From the NCBI GenBank assembly GCA_902539295.1, contig CACBIM010000008.1:1-64000 (forward strand): DNA of 64,000 bases. Direction: 5' to 3'. Shown here one piece after another: positions 1 through 10,729 of the stretch. Positions within the stretch are counted from its first letter, which is position 1, and each line of letters starts with the position of its first letter. Source of the DNA: an uncultured SAR116 cluster alpha proteobacterium. GTDB lineage: Bacteria; Pseudomonadota; Alphaproteobacteria; Puniceispirillales; GCA-002684695. The notes under the pieces were generated by a model. That model did no database searches, was not told where the DNA came from, and was given only the letters and a program-made list of their open reading frames with translations. The position numbers were made by a program, and so were the translations under genes.

Positions 1-732
1 ATTCTTAATATTCTTTAATATTTTTTTATAGCATATCAAACCATCTTTACCTCCATCAAGAGCTATAATTGGGTCAAATTTCCTCACTTCCTTTTGAAGA
101 TACTGAATATTATCTGTTTTAATGTATGGTGGATTTGAAAAAATTAAATCAAAACTTCCTTTAAAACCATTTGTCCAATTCGAAACTAAAAACTTTACTC
201 TTTTTCCAATATTTAAAGTCTGAGCATTTTTCTTTGCAACCATTATTGTGTTAATGTCTATATCTATTCCAATGCCATTTGAGGATTGCATTTCCTTCAA
301 TAAAGACAATAAAATACATCCACTACCTACTCCAAGTTCAAGAATATTCAATTCTTTTTTCTTAAAAACTTTAGCTAATTCAAAACCACTACTAACTAAA
401 ACTTCACTATCTGGCCTTGGATCAAGAGTTGCATCATTTATGTAAAACTCAGAATTCCAAAAGTTTCTTTTGTTTATAATCCTACTTACAGGCTTCCCAT
501 TAACTCTATCTTTGATTTTAGATAAAAACTCTTCTTGTTTTCTTTCTGAAACTCTAATGTCTGATACGAAATATTTGTCTTCAATGTTCAATATCGCACA
601 AAGTAAAATTCTTGTGTCTAAATGGTAATTAGGAATTTGTCTAAATTTTAACTCTAACTGACCTAATTTCAAAAGCTTTTCAGCTAAAATATTACATCTC
701 CCCCAGTTGTGACAATTTAGTAATTTGATCAT
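1..732 (-). CDS. prmC: PrmC, release factor glutamine N5-methyltransferase (3' end cut by window edge)
   Basis: PrmC (HemK) methylates the glutamine of the GGQ motif of peptide release factors. I read this frame by hand: 244 codons are visible, and the family is usually about 280 residues, so roughly 40 C-terminal residues lie outside the window. Visible are an N-terminal helical domain, a SAM-binding motif I ([10 protein letters not shown]) and the diagnostic catalytic motif SNPPY, followed by LDGGKDGL. The chosen ATG is at 730-732, inside the 3' end of prfA, giving a 41-base overlap in another frame; no other in-frame ATG occurs before the catalytic domain. The neighbour prfA encodes its substrate, and this pairing is standard in bacteria, which suggests translational coupling. 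The function is clear; the start is only probable. Confidence 0.93.
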   Translation of the reverse strand, partial: MIKLLNCHNWGRCNILAEKLLKLGQLELKFRQIPNYHLDTRILLCAILNIEDKYFVSDIRVSERKQEEFLSKIKDRVNGKPVSRIINKRNFWNSEFYINDATLDPRPDSEVLVSSGFELAKVFKKKELNILELGVGSGCILLSLLKEMQSSNGIGIDIDINTIMVAKKNAQTLNIGKRVKFLVSNWTNGFKGSFDLIFSNPPYIKTDNIQYLQKEVRKFDPIIALDGGKDGLICYKKILKNIKN

Positions 733-1771
733 GCTCAGACAGAGTATTTATAAATTCATCCAAGCCCTCACCCACAAGAATTTTTTCCAATTTATATAGA
801 GTTAAATTAATTCTATGGTCTGTAACCCTTCCTTGAGGAAAGTTGTATGTTCTAATCCTTTCTGATCTATCGCCGGAACCCACCAAAGTTCTCCTTGAGT
901 CCGCTCTTTCTTTTTCTTTTTTCTGCTGTTCTAGCTCATAAAGCCTTGCCCTTAAAACCTTCATAGCCTTTGATCGATTCTTATGCTGTGATTTTTCATC
1001 TTGCTGAGTGACAACAATACCAGATGGTAAATGCGTAATTCTTACTGCTGAATCAGTTGTATTTACTGACTGACCTCCTGGTCCAGAAGATCTATAAACA
1101 TCTACTTTTAAATCTTTTTCATTAATATCTATGTCAACATCTTCCACTTCTGGTAAAATTGCAACTGTTGCAGCACTTGTGTGAACTCTGCCACTTGACT
1201 CTGTTTCAGGCACCCTTTGAACTCTGTGAACACCTGATTCAAACTTTAACCTCTCAAAAACATTTGAACCTGAAATAAGCGCCATAGCTTCTTTATAACC
1301 ACCTATCCCGATTTCAGAGACAGAAATTGTTTCAAATTTCCAACTATTTATAGCAGAAAATCGATTATACATATTGAAAAGATCAGAAGCAAATAAAGCT
1401 GCTTCATCACCACCAGTACCTGCTCTTATTTCTATAATAGCATTTCTTGAATCATCTTTGTCTTTTGGGATTAGTAATAGCTTGAGCTTTTTTGTCTCTT
1501 TATCGAGAGTTTCTTTGATCTCATTTAATTCATCTTTAGCTAAATCTATAAAATCTTTTTCATTTTTTTGATCATTAATTATGATTTGTGTTTCAGACAA
1601 GTTTTGTTTTAACTTACTTACTAAGTTTGCTTGTTCAGCTACAGGAGTAATTTCTGATAATTCAGTTGAAAAACTAATGACATCACCACTGGATAACTCA
1701 CCACTTGATAGAATTTTTTCTAATTCTATTTTCCTATTTAATAGTTTTTGTAAACTCTTTTCTACAGACAT
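692..1771 (-). CDS. prfA: Peptide chain release factor 1
   Basis: RF1 terminates translation at UAA and UAG. The protein is 359 residues, the normal length. The peptidyl-hydrolysis motif GGQ is present at about residue 230 ([17 protein letters not shown]), and the stop-codon recognition tripeptide is of the RF1 P-x-T type ([13 protein letters not shown]), not the SPF of RF2. The start is an ATG 4 bases after the hisS stop, so hisS and prfA are probably cotranscribed. The last codons overlap the proposed start of prmC, whose product modifies this protein. Confidence 0.98.
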   Translation of the reverse strand: MSVEKSLQKLLNRKIELEKILSSGELSSGDVISFSTELSEITPVAEQANLVSKLKQNLSETQIIINDQKNEKDFIDLAKDELNEIKETLDKETKKLKLLLIPKDKDDSRNAIIEIRAGTGGDEAALFASDLFNMYNRFSAINSWKFETISVSEIGIGGYKEAMALISGSNVFERLKFESGVHRVQRVPETESSGRVHTSAATVAILPEVEDVDIDINEKDLKVDVYRSSGPGGQSVNTTDSAVRITHLPSGIVVTQQDEKSQHKNRSKAMKVLRARLYELEQQKKEKERADSRRTLVGSGDRSERIRTYNFPQGRVTDHRINLTLYKLEKILVGEGLDEFINTLSEHDQITKLSQLGEM

Positions 1772-1775
1772 AGAT

Positions 1776-3020
1776 TTATAGTGAAATTTTTATTTTTTCT
1801 AAAAGGTCAGTTTTTTTAATCTTTTGTTGTGCTCCTGTTGATAAATCCTTTAAAATTACTTGTTTTTTTTGGATTTCATCATCACCAACAATAATTATTA
1901 ATTTTCTATTTTTCTTGCTAATTTTCTTTAGATTTTTTGATAAATTACCCCCTTTGAATATTTCGCATTTAATATCATTCTCTCTAAATATGTTAATTAA
2001 TTTGTAACAGTACACAAAGTTTTCCTCTTCAACAGGCAATATACTGATTATACCAGAAGCCTCATCAAGATTTGAACTTAACATTACTAGCCTATCCACA
2101 CCTGCTGCAAAGCCCACTGCTGGTATGCTTGGGCCACCAAGCATCTCTGACAATCCATCATAACGCCCACCACCTAAAACAGTTCCCTGTGATCCTAACT
2201 TTGTTGTTATAAACTCAAAAGTAGTATGACTATAATAGTCTAGACCTCTAACTAGTTTTTCATTATGTGAGTACTCAATACCAGAAGCATTAAGAAAACT
2301 TTTAACCTTTTCAAAATGGTCAATTGATAGATTATTTAAGTAAGAGGAGAATAAAGGGGCTTTGTAGATTACTTCCTGGTCTTGTAGCTCTTTTGAGTCA
2401 AGTATTCTTAACGGGTTTATGGAAAGTCTGGATTGTGATAGTTGAGATAGCTTGTCTAAATTTTTTGACAAATAATCTACTAAACTTTTTCTGTAAAGGG
2501 TCCTAGATTCTTCATCTCCTAAAGAATTAATGTTTAAAACACAATCTCTATCTAAGCCTAGCCTTTTAAGTAAACTAGCTCCACAAGCTATTACCTCTGC
2601 GTCTTCTAGAGGGCCTTGATTTCCAATGCTTTCAATTCCAATTTGAAAAAATTGTCTTAAGCGGCCTTTTTGAGGTCTCTCATATCTAAACATTGGGCCA
2701 GAATAAAATAGCCTTAAAGGCAAATCATTAATTTTTCCTTCAGATAAAATTGATCTCATTACACCTGCAGTACCCTCAGGTCTGAGTGTAATATTCTCCC
2801 CACCTCTATCTTCAAATGTATAGGTTTCTTTTGAAACTACATCACTTGAAACACCTAAAGGCCTTGAATATACTTCTGCTCTTTCAAATATAGGAAAAGA
2901 TGCTTCCTCATAGCCAAAGAGTTCTGATACAAACCTTGCCTCATTAATAATATAGTTATAATTTCGCATTGCAGAAGAATATATATCTTTGGTCCCACGA
3001 ACAGACTGAATTTTAATCAA
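1776..3020 (-). CDS. hisS: Histidyl-tRNA synthetase
   Basis: Class II synthetase that charges tRNA-His. It has 414 residues, with motif 2 [14 protein letters not shown] at about residue 110 and the histidine-binding signature [14 protein letters not shown] near residue 258. Both are of the canonical bacterial type rather than the divergent form found in the alphaproteobacteria that lost the extra G-1 base of tRNA-His. The C-terminal anticodon-binding domain ([17 protein letters not shown] onward) is complete. The start is TTG at 3018-3020, supported by a Shine-Dalgarno GGAG seven bases upstream. It lies between ispG and prfA in one minus-strand run. Confidence 0.97.
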   Translation of the reverse strand: MIKIQSVRGTKDIYSSAMRNYNYIINEARFVSELFGYEEASFPIFERAEVYSRPLGVSSDVVSKETYTFEDRGGENITLRPEGTAGVMRSILSEGKINDLPLRLFYSGPMFRYERPQKGRLRQFFQIGIESIGNQGPLEDAEVIACGASLLKRLGLDRDCVLNINSLGDEESRTLYRKSLVDYLSKNLDKLSQLSQSRLSINPLRILDSKELQDQEVIYKAPLFSSYLNNLSIDHFEKVKSFLNASGIEYSHNEKLVRGLDYYSHTTFEFITTKLGSQGTVLGGGRYDGLSEMLGGPSIPAVGFAAGVDRLVMLSSNLDEASGIISILPVEEENFVYCYKLINIFRENDIKCEIFKGGNLSKNLKKISKKNRKLIIIVGDDEIQKKQVILKDLSTGAQQKIKKTDLLEKIKISL

Positions 3021-3042
3021 TAATCACTCCAATGATAAATTG

Positions 3043-4164
3043 CTAGGCAATTAATTGTTTTTCTTCATTACAAGTATTTGTATTTTCATTTATGTCAGCA
3101 ATGTATTTCTCAACGAGGTCCACAATATGTTCAACAATGTCTTTGTCTTTTAATCGGTGATTAGCCACTCCAGAAATATATACTTGATGAGTGTTTTTTC
3201 CTCCACCAGTTAATCCAATATCTGCAGTTTTTGCTTCTCCTGGACCATTAACAACGCATCCTATAATCGATACAGTTAAAGATTGGTTAATATGACTTAA
3301 CCTTTTTTCAATTTCACTCACAGTTGAAATTACATCAAATTGCTGCCTACTACACGAAGGACAAGATATTACCTTGACTCCCCTATTTCTAATATCAAGT
3401 GCCTTTAATAGATCAAATGCAACTCTTACTTCTTCAACTGGATCGGCTGATAAGGAAACTCTTATTGTATCTCCAATACCATTAAGCAACAAATAACCTA
3501 GCCCGGTTGAAGATTTAACGGTGCCTGCTCTCAAGCCACCAGCTTCAGTTATTCCAATATGGAAAGGTGCATCTGTTTTCTCAGCTAATTTTTTATAAGC
3601 ATCAATCGTCAAAAAAACATCTGAGGCTTTAACACTAATTTTAAAATTATGAAAATCATTTTCATTTAATATTTGAGAATGAAACAGAGCGCTTTCAACC
3701 ATTGCATCTGCATTTGGCTCTCTATATTTATCTAAAATTCTTCTCTCAAGAGAACCAGCATTTACACCAATTCTCATTGAGCAATTATTATTTTTTGCAG
3801 CATTAATAACCTCTTTTATTCTTTCTAAAGATCCTATATTTCCAGGGTTAATTCTTAAACAAGCTGCGCCAGCATCTGCAGCTTCAATTGCTCTTTTATA
3901 ATGAAAATGTATATCTGCAATAATTGGTACAGGTGAATTTTTTACAATAGTTTTAAGTGACTTTGTACTTTCCCGATCAGGACATGAAACTCTAACTAAA
4001 TCAGCACCTGCATCTGCAATTTTTTCAATTTGACTAATTGTGGCAAAACTATCCTTTGTATTTGTATTTGTCATTGACTGAACAGAAATAGTATTGTTGT
4101 ATCCAACTAATACATCTCCAACATTTATAACCCGTGTTTTTCTTCTTTTGATGTTATTTTTCAT
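3043..4164 (-). CDS. ispG: 4-hydroxy-3-methylbut-2-enyl diphosphate synthase
   Basis: IspG (GcpE) is the [4Fe-4S] enzyme of the penultimate step of the non-mevalonate isoprenoid pathway and feeds quinone and undecaprenol synthesis. The protein has 373 residues, the short bacterial form. Its TIM-barrel part carries [10 protein letters not shown] near the N-terminus and the cluster cysteines are in [10 protein letters not shown] (around residue 270) and [10 protein letters not shown] (around residue 305). It lies 20 bases downstream of the RodZ-like gene and 22 bases upstream of hisS, all on the same strand, so it is probably part of one operon. Confidence 0.97.
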   Translation of the reverse strand: MKNNIKRRKTRVINVGDVLVGYNNTISVQSMTNTNTKDSFATISQIEKIADAGADLVRVSCPDRESTKSLKTIVKNSPVPIIADIHFHYKRAIEAADAGAACLRINPGNIGSLERIKEVINAAKNNNCSMRIGVNAGSLERRILDKYREPNADAMVESALFHSQILNENDFHNFKISVKASDVFLTIDAYKKLAEKTDAPFHIGITEAGGLRAGTVKSSTGLGYLLLNGIGDTIRVSLSADPVEEVRVAFDLLKALDIRNRGVKVISCPSCSRQQFDVISTVSEIEKRLSHINQSLTVSIIGCVVNGPGEAKTADIGLTGGGKNTHQVYISGVANHRLKDKDIVEHIVDLVEKYIADINENTNTCNEEKQLIA

Positions 4165-4184
4165 AAAAATATTTATTAAAAATT

Positions 4185-5318
4185 TTAATCAACAAAACTA
4201 ATTTTATTTAAAATATAATTCAAATTAACAGCTTGGATTATTTCTCCACTTTGACCAATTGGCTTTACGCCAAAGTTTAAAATTTCAACTCCAATTGCAC
4301 CTGCATTTCCAAGTGTAACTAATAATCTTTCATCATTTGGCACTATAAGATTATCCCCTTTTTTAACCATACCTGTATAAAACATCTCACCATCAGTGCT
4401 AATTATTTGTAGCCAAGAGTCCTCAATACCAACGAAACTAAAATTGTCATAATTTTCAATATTATATAGACCAATTTTTAAATTATCCTTTTTCTCCTCA
4501 CCATCACCTAATAAAGAAACACTTTTGGAAATTTCTTCTATATTTAAATTAGAGACTAAATTTTCTATTTTATTATCATTTATTGTATTCTCTTTAACAT
4601 CTGTTTTATTATCATTTGGTACACTCTCTTTAAGATCTGTTTTATTATCAAAGCTTTTAAGAATTTTTGTAACATTATCAAAAGTATTTACATTATTTGA
4701 AGGATTCTTCTCATAAAAACCTTCTTCATTTTTATCAAGTTCATTTTGTTGGTTGTCAAAATTAGCATCTAAGCTTGAATTATCTTCTAAAGAAATATTA
4801 TCAAGAAAATCAATACTTTGAGAATTTATATTATTATTATCATATTGAGTTAACAAATTAATATTCACTTCATCTTGATTAGAAATTAAATCTGTTTCTT
4901 CTAAAATATTAACTGAGTAAAAATACCATCCAGCATAGGATAAAACAATCAAAGCTGAAAATATAATTCCAAAATTTGCAATTATTGGTCTTTTTGGAGA
5001 AGACACAGCTTCAGGAAAATTATAAGGGTCTGGATTTTTGTTGAAATAGTATTCTTCAATCCATTTTTTCACAATTGGATCAGGATTAGTATTTGTTACT
5101 TGACAAATTAATTTAATGTAACCGATTTCATAGGTTCTGCCAGGCAAAGTTTCAACTTCTCCATTTTCTAAAGATTGGATCATACTTTTAGAAATTCTTG
5201 TTACTCTACTAATTTCTGAAATCGACAATTCTTTTCCCAATCTTGCCTGTCTAAGCAATTCACCTGAGCTTTGAATAAAATCTTCCTCGGTTTCAGTCTC
5301 TTCTATTTTCTTACCCAT
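4185..5318 (-). CDS. RodZ-like HTH/DUF4115 membrane protein
   Basis: Family architecture: a cytoplasmic helix-turn-helix of the Cro type at about residues 16-80 ([30 protein letters not shown]), one transmembrane helix at about 112-135 ([19 protein letters not shown]), a long Asn/Asp/Lys-rich periplasmic linker, and a C-terminal beta domain of the DUF4115 type ([22 protein letters not shown]). RodZ anchors the actin-like MreB elongation machinery, so a role in cell shape is the family expectation. The linker contains a 12-residue unit repeated about two and a half times. In alphaproteobacteria such a gene often lies upstream of ispG, as here. Naming it rodZ outright would go further than the sequence allows, hence no symbol. 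Confidence 0.85.
   Translation of the reverse strand: MGKKIEETETEEDFIQSSGELLRQARLGKELSISEISRVTRISKSMIQSLENGEVETLPGRTYEIGYIKLICQVTNTNPDPIVKKWIEEYYFNKNPDPYNFPEAVSSPKRPIIANFGIIFSALIVLSYAGWYFYSVNILEETDLISNQDEVNINLLTQYDNNNINSQSIDFLDNISLEDNSSLDANFDNQQNELDKNEEGFYEKNPSNNVNTFDNVTKILKSFDNKTDLKESVPNDNKTDVKENTINDNKIENLVSNLNIEEISKSVSLLGDGEEKKDNLKIGLYNIENYDNFSFVGIEDSWLQIISTDGEMFYTGMVKKGDNLIVPNDERLLVTLGNAGAIGVEILNFGVKPIGQSGEIIQAVNLNYILNKISFVD
4571..4650 (-). repeat. 36-bp tandem repeat coding for a 12-residue unit
   Basis: The run TATTATCA recurs at 4571, 4607 and 4643, a period of exactly 36 bases. In the protein it gives [24 protein letters not shown] and a decayed third copy starting DNKIEN, inside the periplasmic linker of the RodZ-like protein. 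Because the repeat is a multiple of three, copy-number changes would keep the frame and only change linker length. Confidence 0.8.
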
Positions 5319-5400
5319 CCAAAAAGCCTATGACATATGAGATCATTTTTACTGTAAAAACTAACATTATAATACAAAAAATAATATATAACTCAAATAA

Positions 5401-6621
5401 CTAACTTTCATCTAACTCAAAAGCAGTATGTAATGATCTCGCCGCTAACTCCATGTATGCTGCCTCAATCAACACGCTAATTTTAATCTCTGAAGTTGAT
5501 ATCACTTTTAAATTGATATTTTTTTCTGCTAAAATATCAAACATTTTTTGAGCCACACCTGCTTGAGTTTTCATTCCAATTCCAATAACAGAAATCTTAG
5601 CTACATCACGATCTGATATAATTGATTTAAATCCAATTTTCTTCTGAACTGATTTGATTGTATTAATTGCTTCCTCTAATTCATTTTTTGGAACAGTAAA
5701 TGATAAATCTGTAGCACTTTTATTAGCAGATGATGACTGTGCAATCATATCAACATTAATAGCTTTCAGCCCTAAAGATTTAAATAAAATTGAGGCCTGA
5801 CCTGGTTTATCAGGTATTCCTATTACAGTTAATTTTGCTTCATCTAATGAAAAAGCAATTCCACTTACGTTTTTCTTTTCCATAATTTCATCCTCATGTA
5901 AAACAAGTGTACCTTCTTTATTTTCAAAGCTTGATAAGACTTTAATCTTTAATTTATATTTCATAGCCAATGCAACTGAACGAGTTTGAAGGACTTTTGC
6001 TCCTTGACTTGCCATTTCTAACATTTCTTCATATGAAATTTTGTCTAATTTTTTTGCTTTTGGAACCATCCTTGGATCTGCAGTATAAATACCATCTACA
6101 TCAGTATAAATATCACATCTTTTTGCATTTAAAGCTGATGCTATCGCCACAGCGGATGTATCAGAACCACCTCTACCGAGAGTAGTTATCTGATTTTCAT
6201 CTGTTACCCCTTGAAAGCCAGGAATAACAGCGATTTCATTCCTATTTAGAGATTGCATTAAAACATCTATACTTATCTCAGCAATATTAGCCTTTGAAAA
6301 AGTATTATCTGTTAAAACTGGAATTTGCCAACCCATAAAAGATCTAGATGGGATTTCTTGAGAATTTAAAGCTATAGAAAGTAACCCAGCAGTTACTTGT
6401 TCACCTGAAGAAACAACTACGTCATATTCTGGCGAATTACTAACTTTTGATACCTGTCTTGTTAAGTCAATTAGATTATTAGTTGTCCCCGACATTGCAG
6501 ATACAACAACAATAATCTTTTTATTTTTTTTATATTGGGCAGCTACTTTGTTAGCAACATTTTTGATACAATCAATATCCGCTACTGAAGTACCTCCAAA
6601 TTTCATTACAATAATAGACAT
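5401..6621 (-). CDS. lysC: Aspartate kinase
   Basis: Catalyses the first step from aspartate to lysine, threonine, methionine and diaminopimelate. The 406-residue protein starts with the kinase signature VMKFGGTSVAD, contains the GRGGSDTSAVA substrate loop near residue 160 and DVDGIYTADPR near residue 180, and ends with two ACT domains (about 265-335 and 345-406) that bind allosteric amino acids. The length and layout match the monofunctional alphaproteobacterial enzyme. It is divergent from ubiG, with about 100 bases between them, an arrangement of lysC and ubiG that recurs in alphaproteobacteria. Confidence 0.97.
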   Translation of the reverse strand: MSIIVMKFGGTSVADIDCIKNVANKVAAQYKKNKKIIVVVSAMSGTTNNLIDLTRQVSKVSNSPEYDVVVSSGEQVTAGLLSIALNSQEIPSRSFMGWQIPVLTDNTFSKANIAEISIDVLMQSLNRNEIAVIPGFQGVTDENQITTLGRGGSDTSAVAIASALNAKRCDIYTDVDGIYTADPRMVPKAKKLDKISYEEMLEMASQGAKVLQTRSVALAMKYKLKIKVLSSFENKEGTLVLHEDEIMEKKNVSGIAFSLDEAKLTVIGIPDKPGQASILFKSLGLKAINVDMIAQSSSANKSATDLSFTVPKNELEEAINTIKSVQKKIGFKSIISDRDVAKISVIGIGMKTQAGVAQKMFDILAEKNINLKVISTSEIKISVLIEAAYMELAARSLHTAFELDES

Positions 6622-6721
6622 TTACTAATCTTATATTATTTTAAGAGTTATAAAAACTTCGATTTTAGAATGTATTTAGACAAAGAAACAAATTTGTGCA
6701 AGTATTAGTAAAAATTTGCTT

Positions 6722-7459
6722 ATGAGTTCAACTATAGACAAATCAGAAGTTAATCATTTTGATAAGCCCAATCAAGATTGGTGGGATGAGAGTGGTTCAT
6801 TCGCTGCATTACATAGATTAACTCCGTGTAGAATAGAGTATATAGTTCAAGTAATTAAAAGAAATATAATTAAAAAGCAAATAAATCCTTCCACTCTAAT
6901 ATGTAATAATTTGAATATTTTAGATGTAGGATGTGGTGGCGGATTATTATGTGAACCATTATCAAGATTAGGGGGAAATGTAACTGGAATAGATGTATCA
7001 AAAAATGCCATCTTAACAGCAAAACAACATGCATCTAAAATGGGGCTTAAAATTAACTATATTTGCACAAGTCTTGAGGAATTAAATATAAAAAAAGATT
7101 TTGATTTAATTATTGCTTCTGAAGTTATTGAACATGTTTTAGACAGAAAATATTTTTTAAAATTGATCAGAAAAATTTCATCAAACAAAACCTCCTTTAT
7201 TTTTACAACTATTAATAAGTCTATTCCAAGCCTGTTATTTGGAAAATTTGCAGCTGAGTATATACTTAATTTAATACCTAAAGACACCCATGATTGGGGA
7301 AAGTTCGTAACTCCACAAAAGTTATATATAGAGGCACTAGAGAATGGAATATATCTAAACAATTTTTCTGGATTAACACCAAATGTTTTTAAAAAAGAAT
7401 TTAATTTGACTTCTTATTTGGGAATAAACTATGCAGCTTCCGGCATAGTTAGAGTATAA
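6722..7459 (+). CDS. ubiG: Ubiquinone biosynthesis O-methyltransferase
   Basis: UbiG performs the two O-methylation steps of ubiquinone synthesis. The 245-residue protein has the family N-terminus (NHFDKPNQDWWDESGSFAALH), SAM motif I LDVGCGGGLLCEPLSRLG and the DLIIASEVIEHV motif. C-terminal TPNVFKKEFNLTSYLGINYAA is also typical. I chose ATG 6722 over the TTG two codons upstream (6716) because ATG matches family length; neither has a strong Shine-Dalgarno. It ends 3 bases before the convergent DUF1178 gene. Confidence 0.96.
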   Translation: MSSTIDKSEVNHFDKPNQDWWDESGSFAALHRLTPCRIEYIVQVIKRNIIKKQINPSTLICNNLNILDVGCGGGLLCEPLSRLGGNVTGIDVSKNAILTAKQHASKMGLKINYICTSLEELNIKKDFDLIIASEVIEHVLDRKYFLKLIRKISSNKTSFIFTTINKSIPSLLFGKFAAEYILNLIPKDTHDWGKFVTPQKLYIEALENGIYLNNFSGLTPNVFKKEFNLTSYLGINYAASGIVRV

Positions 7460-7462
7460 AAA

Positions 7463-7924
7463 TTAGGCATCATCTTTAATCCATGGAATTGCAGTAACCT
7501 CAATACCTTCGTCTTTTAAATCTTCTGCATCTTTTGAACTAACTTTACCGTAAATATTCCTATTTTTAGCCTTGCCTTTTGATATTAATCTAGCTTCACT
7601 AGCAAAATTTTCTCCTACGTTTTCACAATTTTTTTCTACATAACTTCTGAAGTTTCTTAGCGCTTGCCGAATGTCATAATCTCCAGCTACAGCTCTTTTT
7701 TCAGATACTCTCAAATTATCAGCAGCCTTCTGATTAACTGTTTTTTTATCCAATTTTTTTGAAGATCTAACAGCTGGAGCCATTAAAGCTTTAGAAATTT
7801 TTTTATTATTACAAGTTGGGCAGGATATTAATCCTTTTTTTACCTGATCTTCATAATCAGAGGACGATCTAAACCAGCCCTCAAATTGGTGATTATTTTC
7901 GCATTTTAAAGAAAATGATATCAT
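7463..7924 (-). CDS. DUF1178 family zinc-ribbon protein
   Basis: A 153-residue protein of a family found almost only in alpha- and related proteobacteria; its function is unknown. The N-terminus has a zinc-ribbon-like pair, CENNHQFEGWF and SCPTCNNKKISKALMAPAVR. The C-terminal half has the family pattern of ALRNFRSYVEKNCENVGENFASEAR and ends in GIEVTAIPWIKDDA. The ribbon suggests metal or nucleic acid binding, but that is inference. In many alphaproteobacteria it lies near grxC, comF and ubiG; here it sits between ubiG and secA, with grxC and comF absent. Confidence 0.88.
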   Translation of the reverse strand: MISFSLKCENNHQFEGWFRSSSDYEDQVKKGLISCPTCNNKKISKALMAPAVRSSKKLDKKTVNQKAADNLRVSEKRAVAGDYDIRQALRNFRSYVEKNCENVGENFASEARLISKGKAKNRNIYGKVSSKDAEDLKDEGIEVTAIPWIKDDA

Positions 7925-7940
7925 AAAATCTTATTATTAT

Positions 7941-10559
7941 TTATTTTCCACAACAATGTTTATATTTTTTGCCTGAACCACATGGACATTTGGCATTCCT
8001 AGGAATTTTGCCCCAATTTTTATTTTTAATGTCACTCTTTATATAGTTTCCATTATTTTTTGAATCAACATTTTGATCTTTTTCTTCTTTAATTTCTAAA
8101 TGAGATAATACAGATGTAATTACCGTTCTTAAGTTTTGCAACATTTGTTCGAATAAAATAAATGCTTCCCGTTTATACTCATTTAAGGGGTCCTTTTGAC
8201 CATAAGCCCTTAATCCAATACTTTGCCTCAATTGCTCTAAAGCCTGAAGATGCTCTTTCCACTGCTGATCTAATACTTGAAGCAGCAAGGACTTTTCTGC
8301 AGTTCGAAAAACTTTTTCACCAATATTATTGGCTCTAGATATCATATAGTCATCTGAAATATTTTTTAATTTTTGAGAAATTTCGTCTTCAGCTATTCCA
8401 TCTTCTTTAAACCATTTTTCTGCATTTATCTCTATCCCTAAAAGTTTTAAAGCGTCTGAGTTAAGTGTTTTATGATCCCATTTATCAGAATAAGAACCCT
8501 CAGGAATTGACTTATAAACAATGTCTGAAATAACCTCATGCCGCATATCTATTACAGTTTCAAGCACATTATCTGAGCTCATAATTTCTCTTCTTTGTTC
8601 AAATACAACTTGCCTTTGATCATTCATAACGTCATCAAACTTAAGTAATTGCTTTCGAATATCAAAATTTCTTGATTCTACTTTTTGTTGCGCTTTTTCC
8701 AGAGCTTTATTAACCCATGGATGGATAATAGCCTCTCCTTCTTCAAGGCCAAATTTCTGCAACATATTATCAAGTTTATCAGAACCAAAAATTCTCATTA
8801 AATCATCTTGAAGAGACAAAAAAAACTTTGATGAGCCAGGATCCCCTTGTCTTCCAGACCTTCCGCGTAACTGGTTATCAATCCTTCTAGATTCATGCCT
8901 TTCAGTACCTATAACAAACAAGCCTCCGTTGACTTTTGTCTCTTTTTTATTTTTTTCTATTTCTTCTCTAATCTTTTCTTTTTGTATTTCTAATTTGTCT
9001 GATGAAGAGCCTATTTCTTCCTCTAACTTCTCTATTCTTCTATCAAAGTTCCCCCCTAATTGAATATCTGTTCCACGACCAGCCATATTTGTTGCAATTG
9101 TAACAGCTCCAGGTACTCCTGCTTCAGCAATTATACCTGCCTCTTGTTCATGAAATCTTGCGTTCAAAACTTTATGAGGAATATTTTTCTTTTTTAGTTG
9201 GTTCGAAAAGTTTTCTGATTTTTCAATCGAAACAGTACCCACTAATACAGGCTGCTTTTTTTCTTGGCATTCCTTAATTAGCTTTATTACAGCATCGTCT
9301 CTTTCCTGGCTGGTTCGGTAAACTTCATCATCGAAGTCTTTTCTGGCCACTTCTTCATTGGTGGGAACTTCTATTACTTGAAGGCCGTATATCTCTTCAA
9401 ATTCTCCTGCCTCAGTAATTGCCGTGCCTGTCATACCTGCAAGTTTAGGATATTGTCGAAAATAGTTTTGAAATGTAACAGATGCCAAAGTTTGGTTTTC
9501 TGGCAAAACATCAACATTTTCTCTTGCTTCAATTGCTTGATGCAGGCCATCAGAAAACCTTCTACCTTCCATAGCTCTACCAGTGAACTCATCAATGATA
9601 ACTACTTTACCGCCCCTAACAATATAATGAGTATCTCTTTGGAATAGTTTATGTGCTCTTAAGGACTGATTGACATGGTGAAGTATTCCAACATTTGAAA
9701 TATCGTATAAGCCTCCTTCAACCATAATTTTATTTTGCAAAAGCAAATTTTCAATATTCTCTAATCCTTTGTCAGTTAAAGTTACTGAACGCTGTTTTTC
9801 ATCTAAATCAAAATCTTCTTTGACGAGAGCTGGGATTAATTTGTCAATACTTTTGTAGGTTTCAGAACTTGTTTCAGCTTGACCTGATATGATTAATGGG
9901 GTTCTTGCTTCATCAATTAAAATTGAATCAACTTCGTCTATTATTGCAAAATTAGGCGCTCTTTGCACCATATCTTCCAATCGAAATTTCATATTATCTC
10001 TAAGATAATCAAAACCGAGCTCATTATTTGTGGCATATGTAATATCTGCATTGTAAGCAATTTTTCTTTCTTCTTCATTAACTGATGGTGTCACACAACC
10101 TACCTTTAAACCTAAAAACTCATAAATTTTTCCCATCCATTGAGAATCTCTATTTGCAAGGTAATCATTTACTGTCACAACGTGAACACCTTTTCCAGAA
10201 AGAGCATTCAAATAAACAGCTAAAGTCGAGACAAGTGTTTTACCCTCACCTGTTTTCATTTCAGCTATGCTACCATCATTCAATATTAGCCCACCAAGTA
10301 GTTGAACGTCATAATGACGTTGACCCAGAGTTCTAGTCGCGGCCTCCCGAACTGTAGCAAAGACATCTTCTAAAATTTCATTATTTGATATCCCACCAGT
10401 TAATTTTTCTTTAAAAAATTTCGTTTGGTTTTGAAGTTCACCATCTGTCATTTTTTGGTATTTAGGTTCTAATAGATTAATTCTTTCAACTCTTGGTTTT
10501 AATTCCCTGAGTTTTCTGTCATTAACAGTCCCAAACAATTTTGAAAAAAAGCTTTTCAT
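7941..10559 (-). CDS. secA: Preprotein translocase ATPase SecA
   Basis: SecA drives post-translational export through SecYEG. The protein has 872 residues. The Walker A motif is MKTGEGKTL at about residue 100, the DEAD-like motif is [21 protein letters not shown] at about 205, and the second motor domain shows [12 protein letters not shown] and [13 protein letters not shown]. The extreme C-terminus [13 protein letters not shown] is the zinc-binding tail that contacts SecB and lipids. The start ATG has AGGA at a normal distance upstream. It is divergent from the parvulin gene, which is likely secreted by this pathway. Confidence 0.99.
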   Translation of the reverse strand: MKSFFSKLFGTVNDRKLRELKPRVERINLLEPKYQKMTDGELQNQTKFFKEKLTGGISNNEILEDVFATVREAATRTLGQRHYDVQLLGGLILNDGSIAEMKTGEGKTLVSTLAVYLNALSGKGVHVVTVNDYLANRDSQWMGKIYEFLGLKVGCVTPSVNEEERKIAYNADITYATNNELGFDYLRDNMKFRLEDMVQRAPNFAIIDEVDSILIDEARTPLIISGQAETSSETYKSIDKLIPALVKEDFDLDEKQRSVTLTDKGLENIENLLLQNKIMVEGGLYDISNVGILHHVNQSLRAHKLFQRDTHYIVRGGKVVIIDEFTGRAMEGRRFSDGLHQAIEARENVDVLPENQTLASVTFQNYFRQYPKLAGMTGTAITEAGEFEEIYGLQVIEVPTNEEVARKDFDDEVYRTSQERDDAVIKLIKECQEKKQPVLVGTVSIEKSENFSNQLKKKNIPHKVLNARFHEQEAGIIAEAGVPGAVTIATNMAGRGTDIQLGGNFDRRIEKLEEEIGSSSDKLEIQKEKIREEIEKNKKETKVNGGLFVIGTERHESRRIDNQLRGRSGRQGDPGSSKFFLSLQDDLMRIFGSDKLDNMLQKFGLEEGEAIIHPWVNKALEKAQQKVESRNFDIRKQLLKFDDVMNDQRQVVFEQRREIMSSDNVLETVIDMRHEVISDIVYKSIPEGSYSDKWDHKTLNSDALKLLGIEINAEKWFKEDGIAEDEISQKLKNISDDYMISRANNIGEKVFRTAEKSLLLQVLDQQWKEHLQALEQLRQSIGLRAYGQKDPLNEYKREAFILFEQMLQNLRTVITSVLSHLEIKEEKDQNVDSKNNGNYIKSDIKNKNWGKIPRNAKCPCGSGKKYKHCCGK

Positions 10560-10729
10560 TTAGAGTTCCTAGAATTGCGAATAAGCGGATATATAATACT
10601 TATAATATAAATAAATAAAAAAATATTGTTATATTGTTTATTTTTTTTACTTCAATATGCTTTATATATTTTTTTTTAATTTTTAACTATATAATAAACT
10701 TAAAAACTACTGATTGATCTGGAGAAAAT
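10560..10729. promoter_or_regulatory. AT-rich divergent intergenic region between secA and the parvulin gene
   Basis: A 170-base, almost pure A+T stretch separating divergent start codons, so it must carry promoters for both sides. A TATAAT at 10690-10695 lies at a plausible place for a plus-strand -10 element, but I see no matching -35 box. The parvulin start is preceded by GGAG. No RNA gene or short ORF with a convincing ribosome binding site was found. Confidence 0.4.

Noticed and set aside
248..445. Plus-strand ORF inside prmC
   Set aside because: Shadow of prmC read on the other strand; the minus-strand frame shows the SNPPY and SAM motifs.
4571..4650. CRISPR array at the short regular repeats
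   Set aside because: The 36-base units are head to tail with no spacers and lie in frame within a coding gene.
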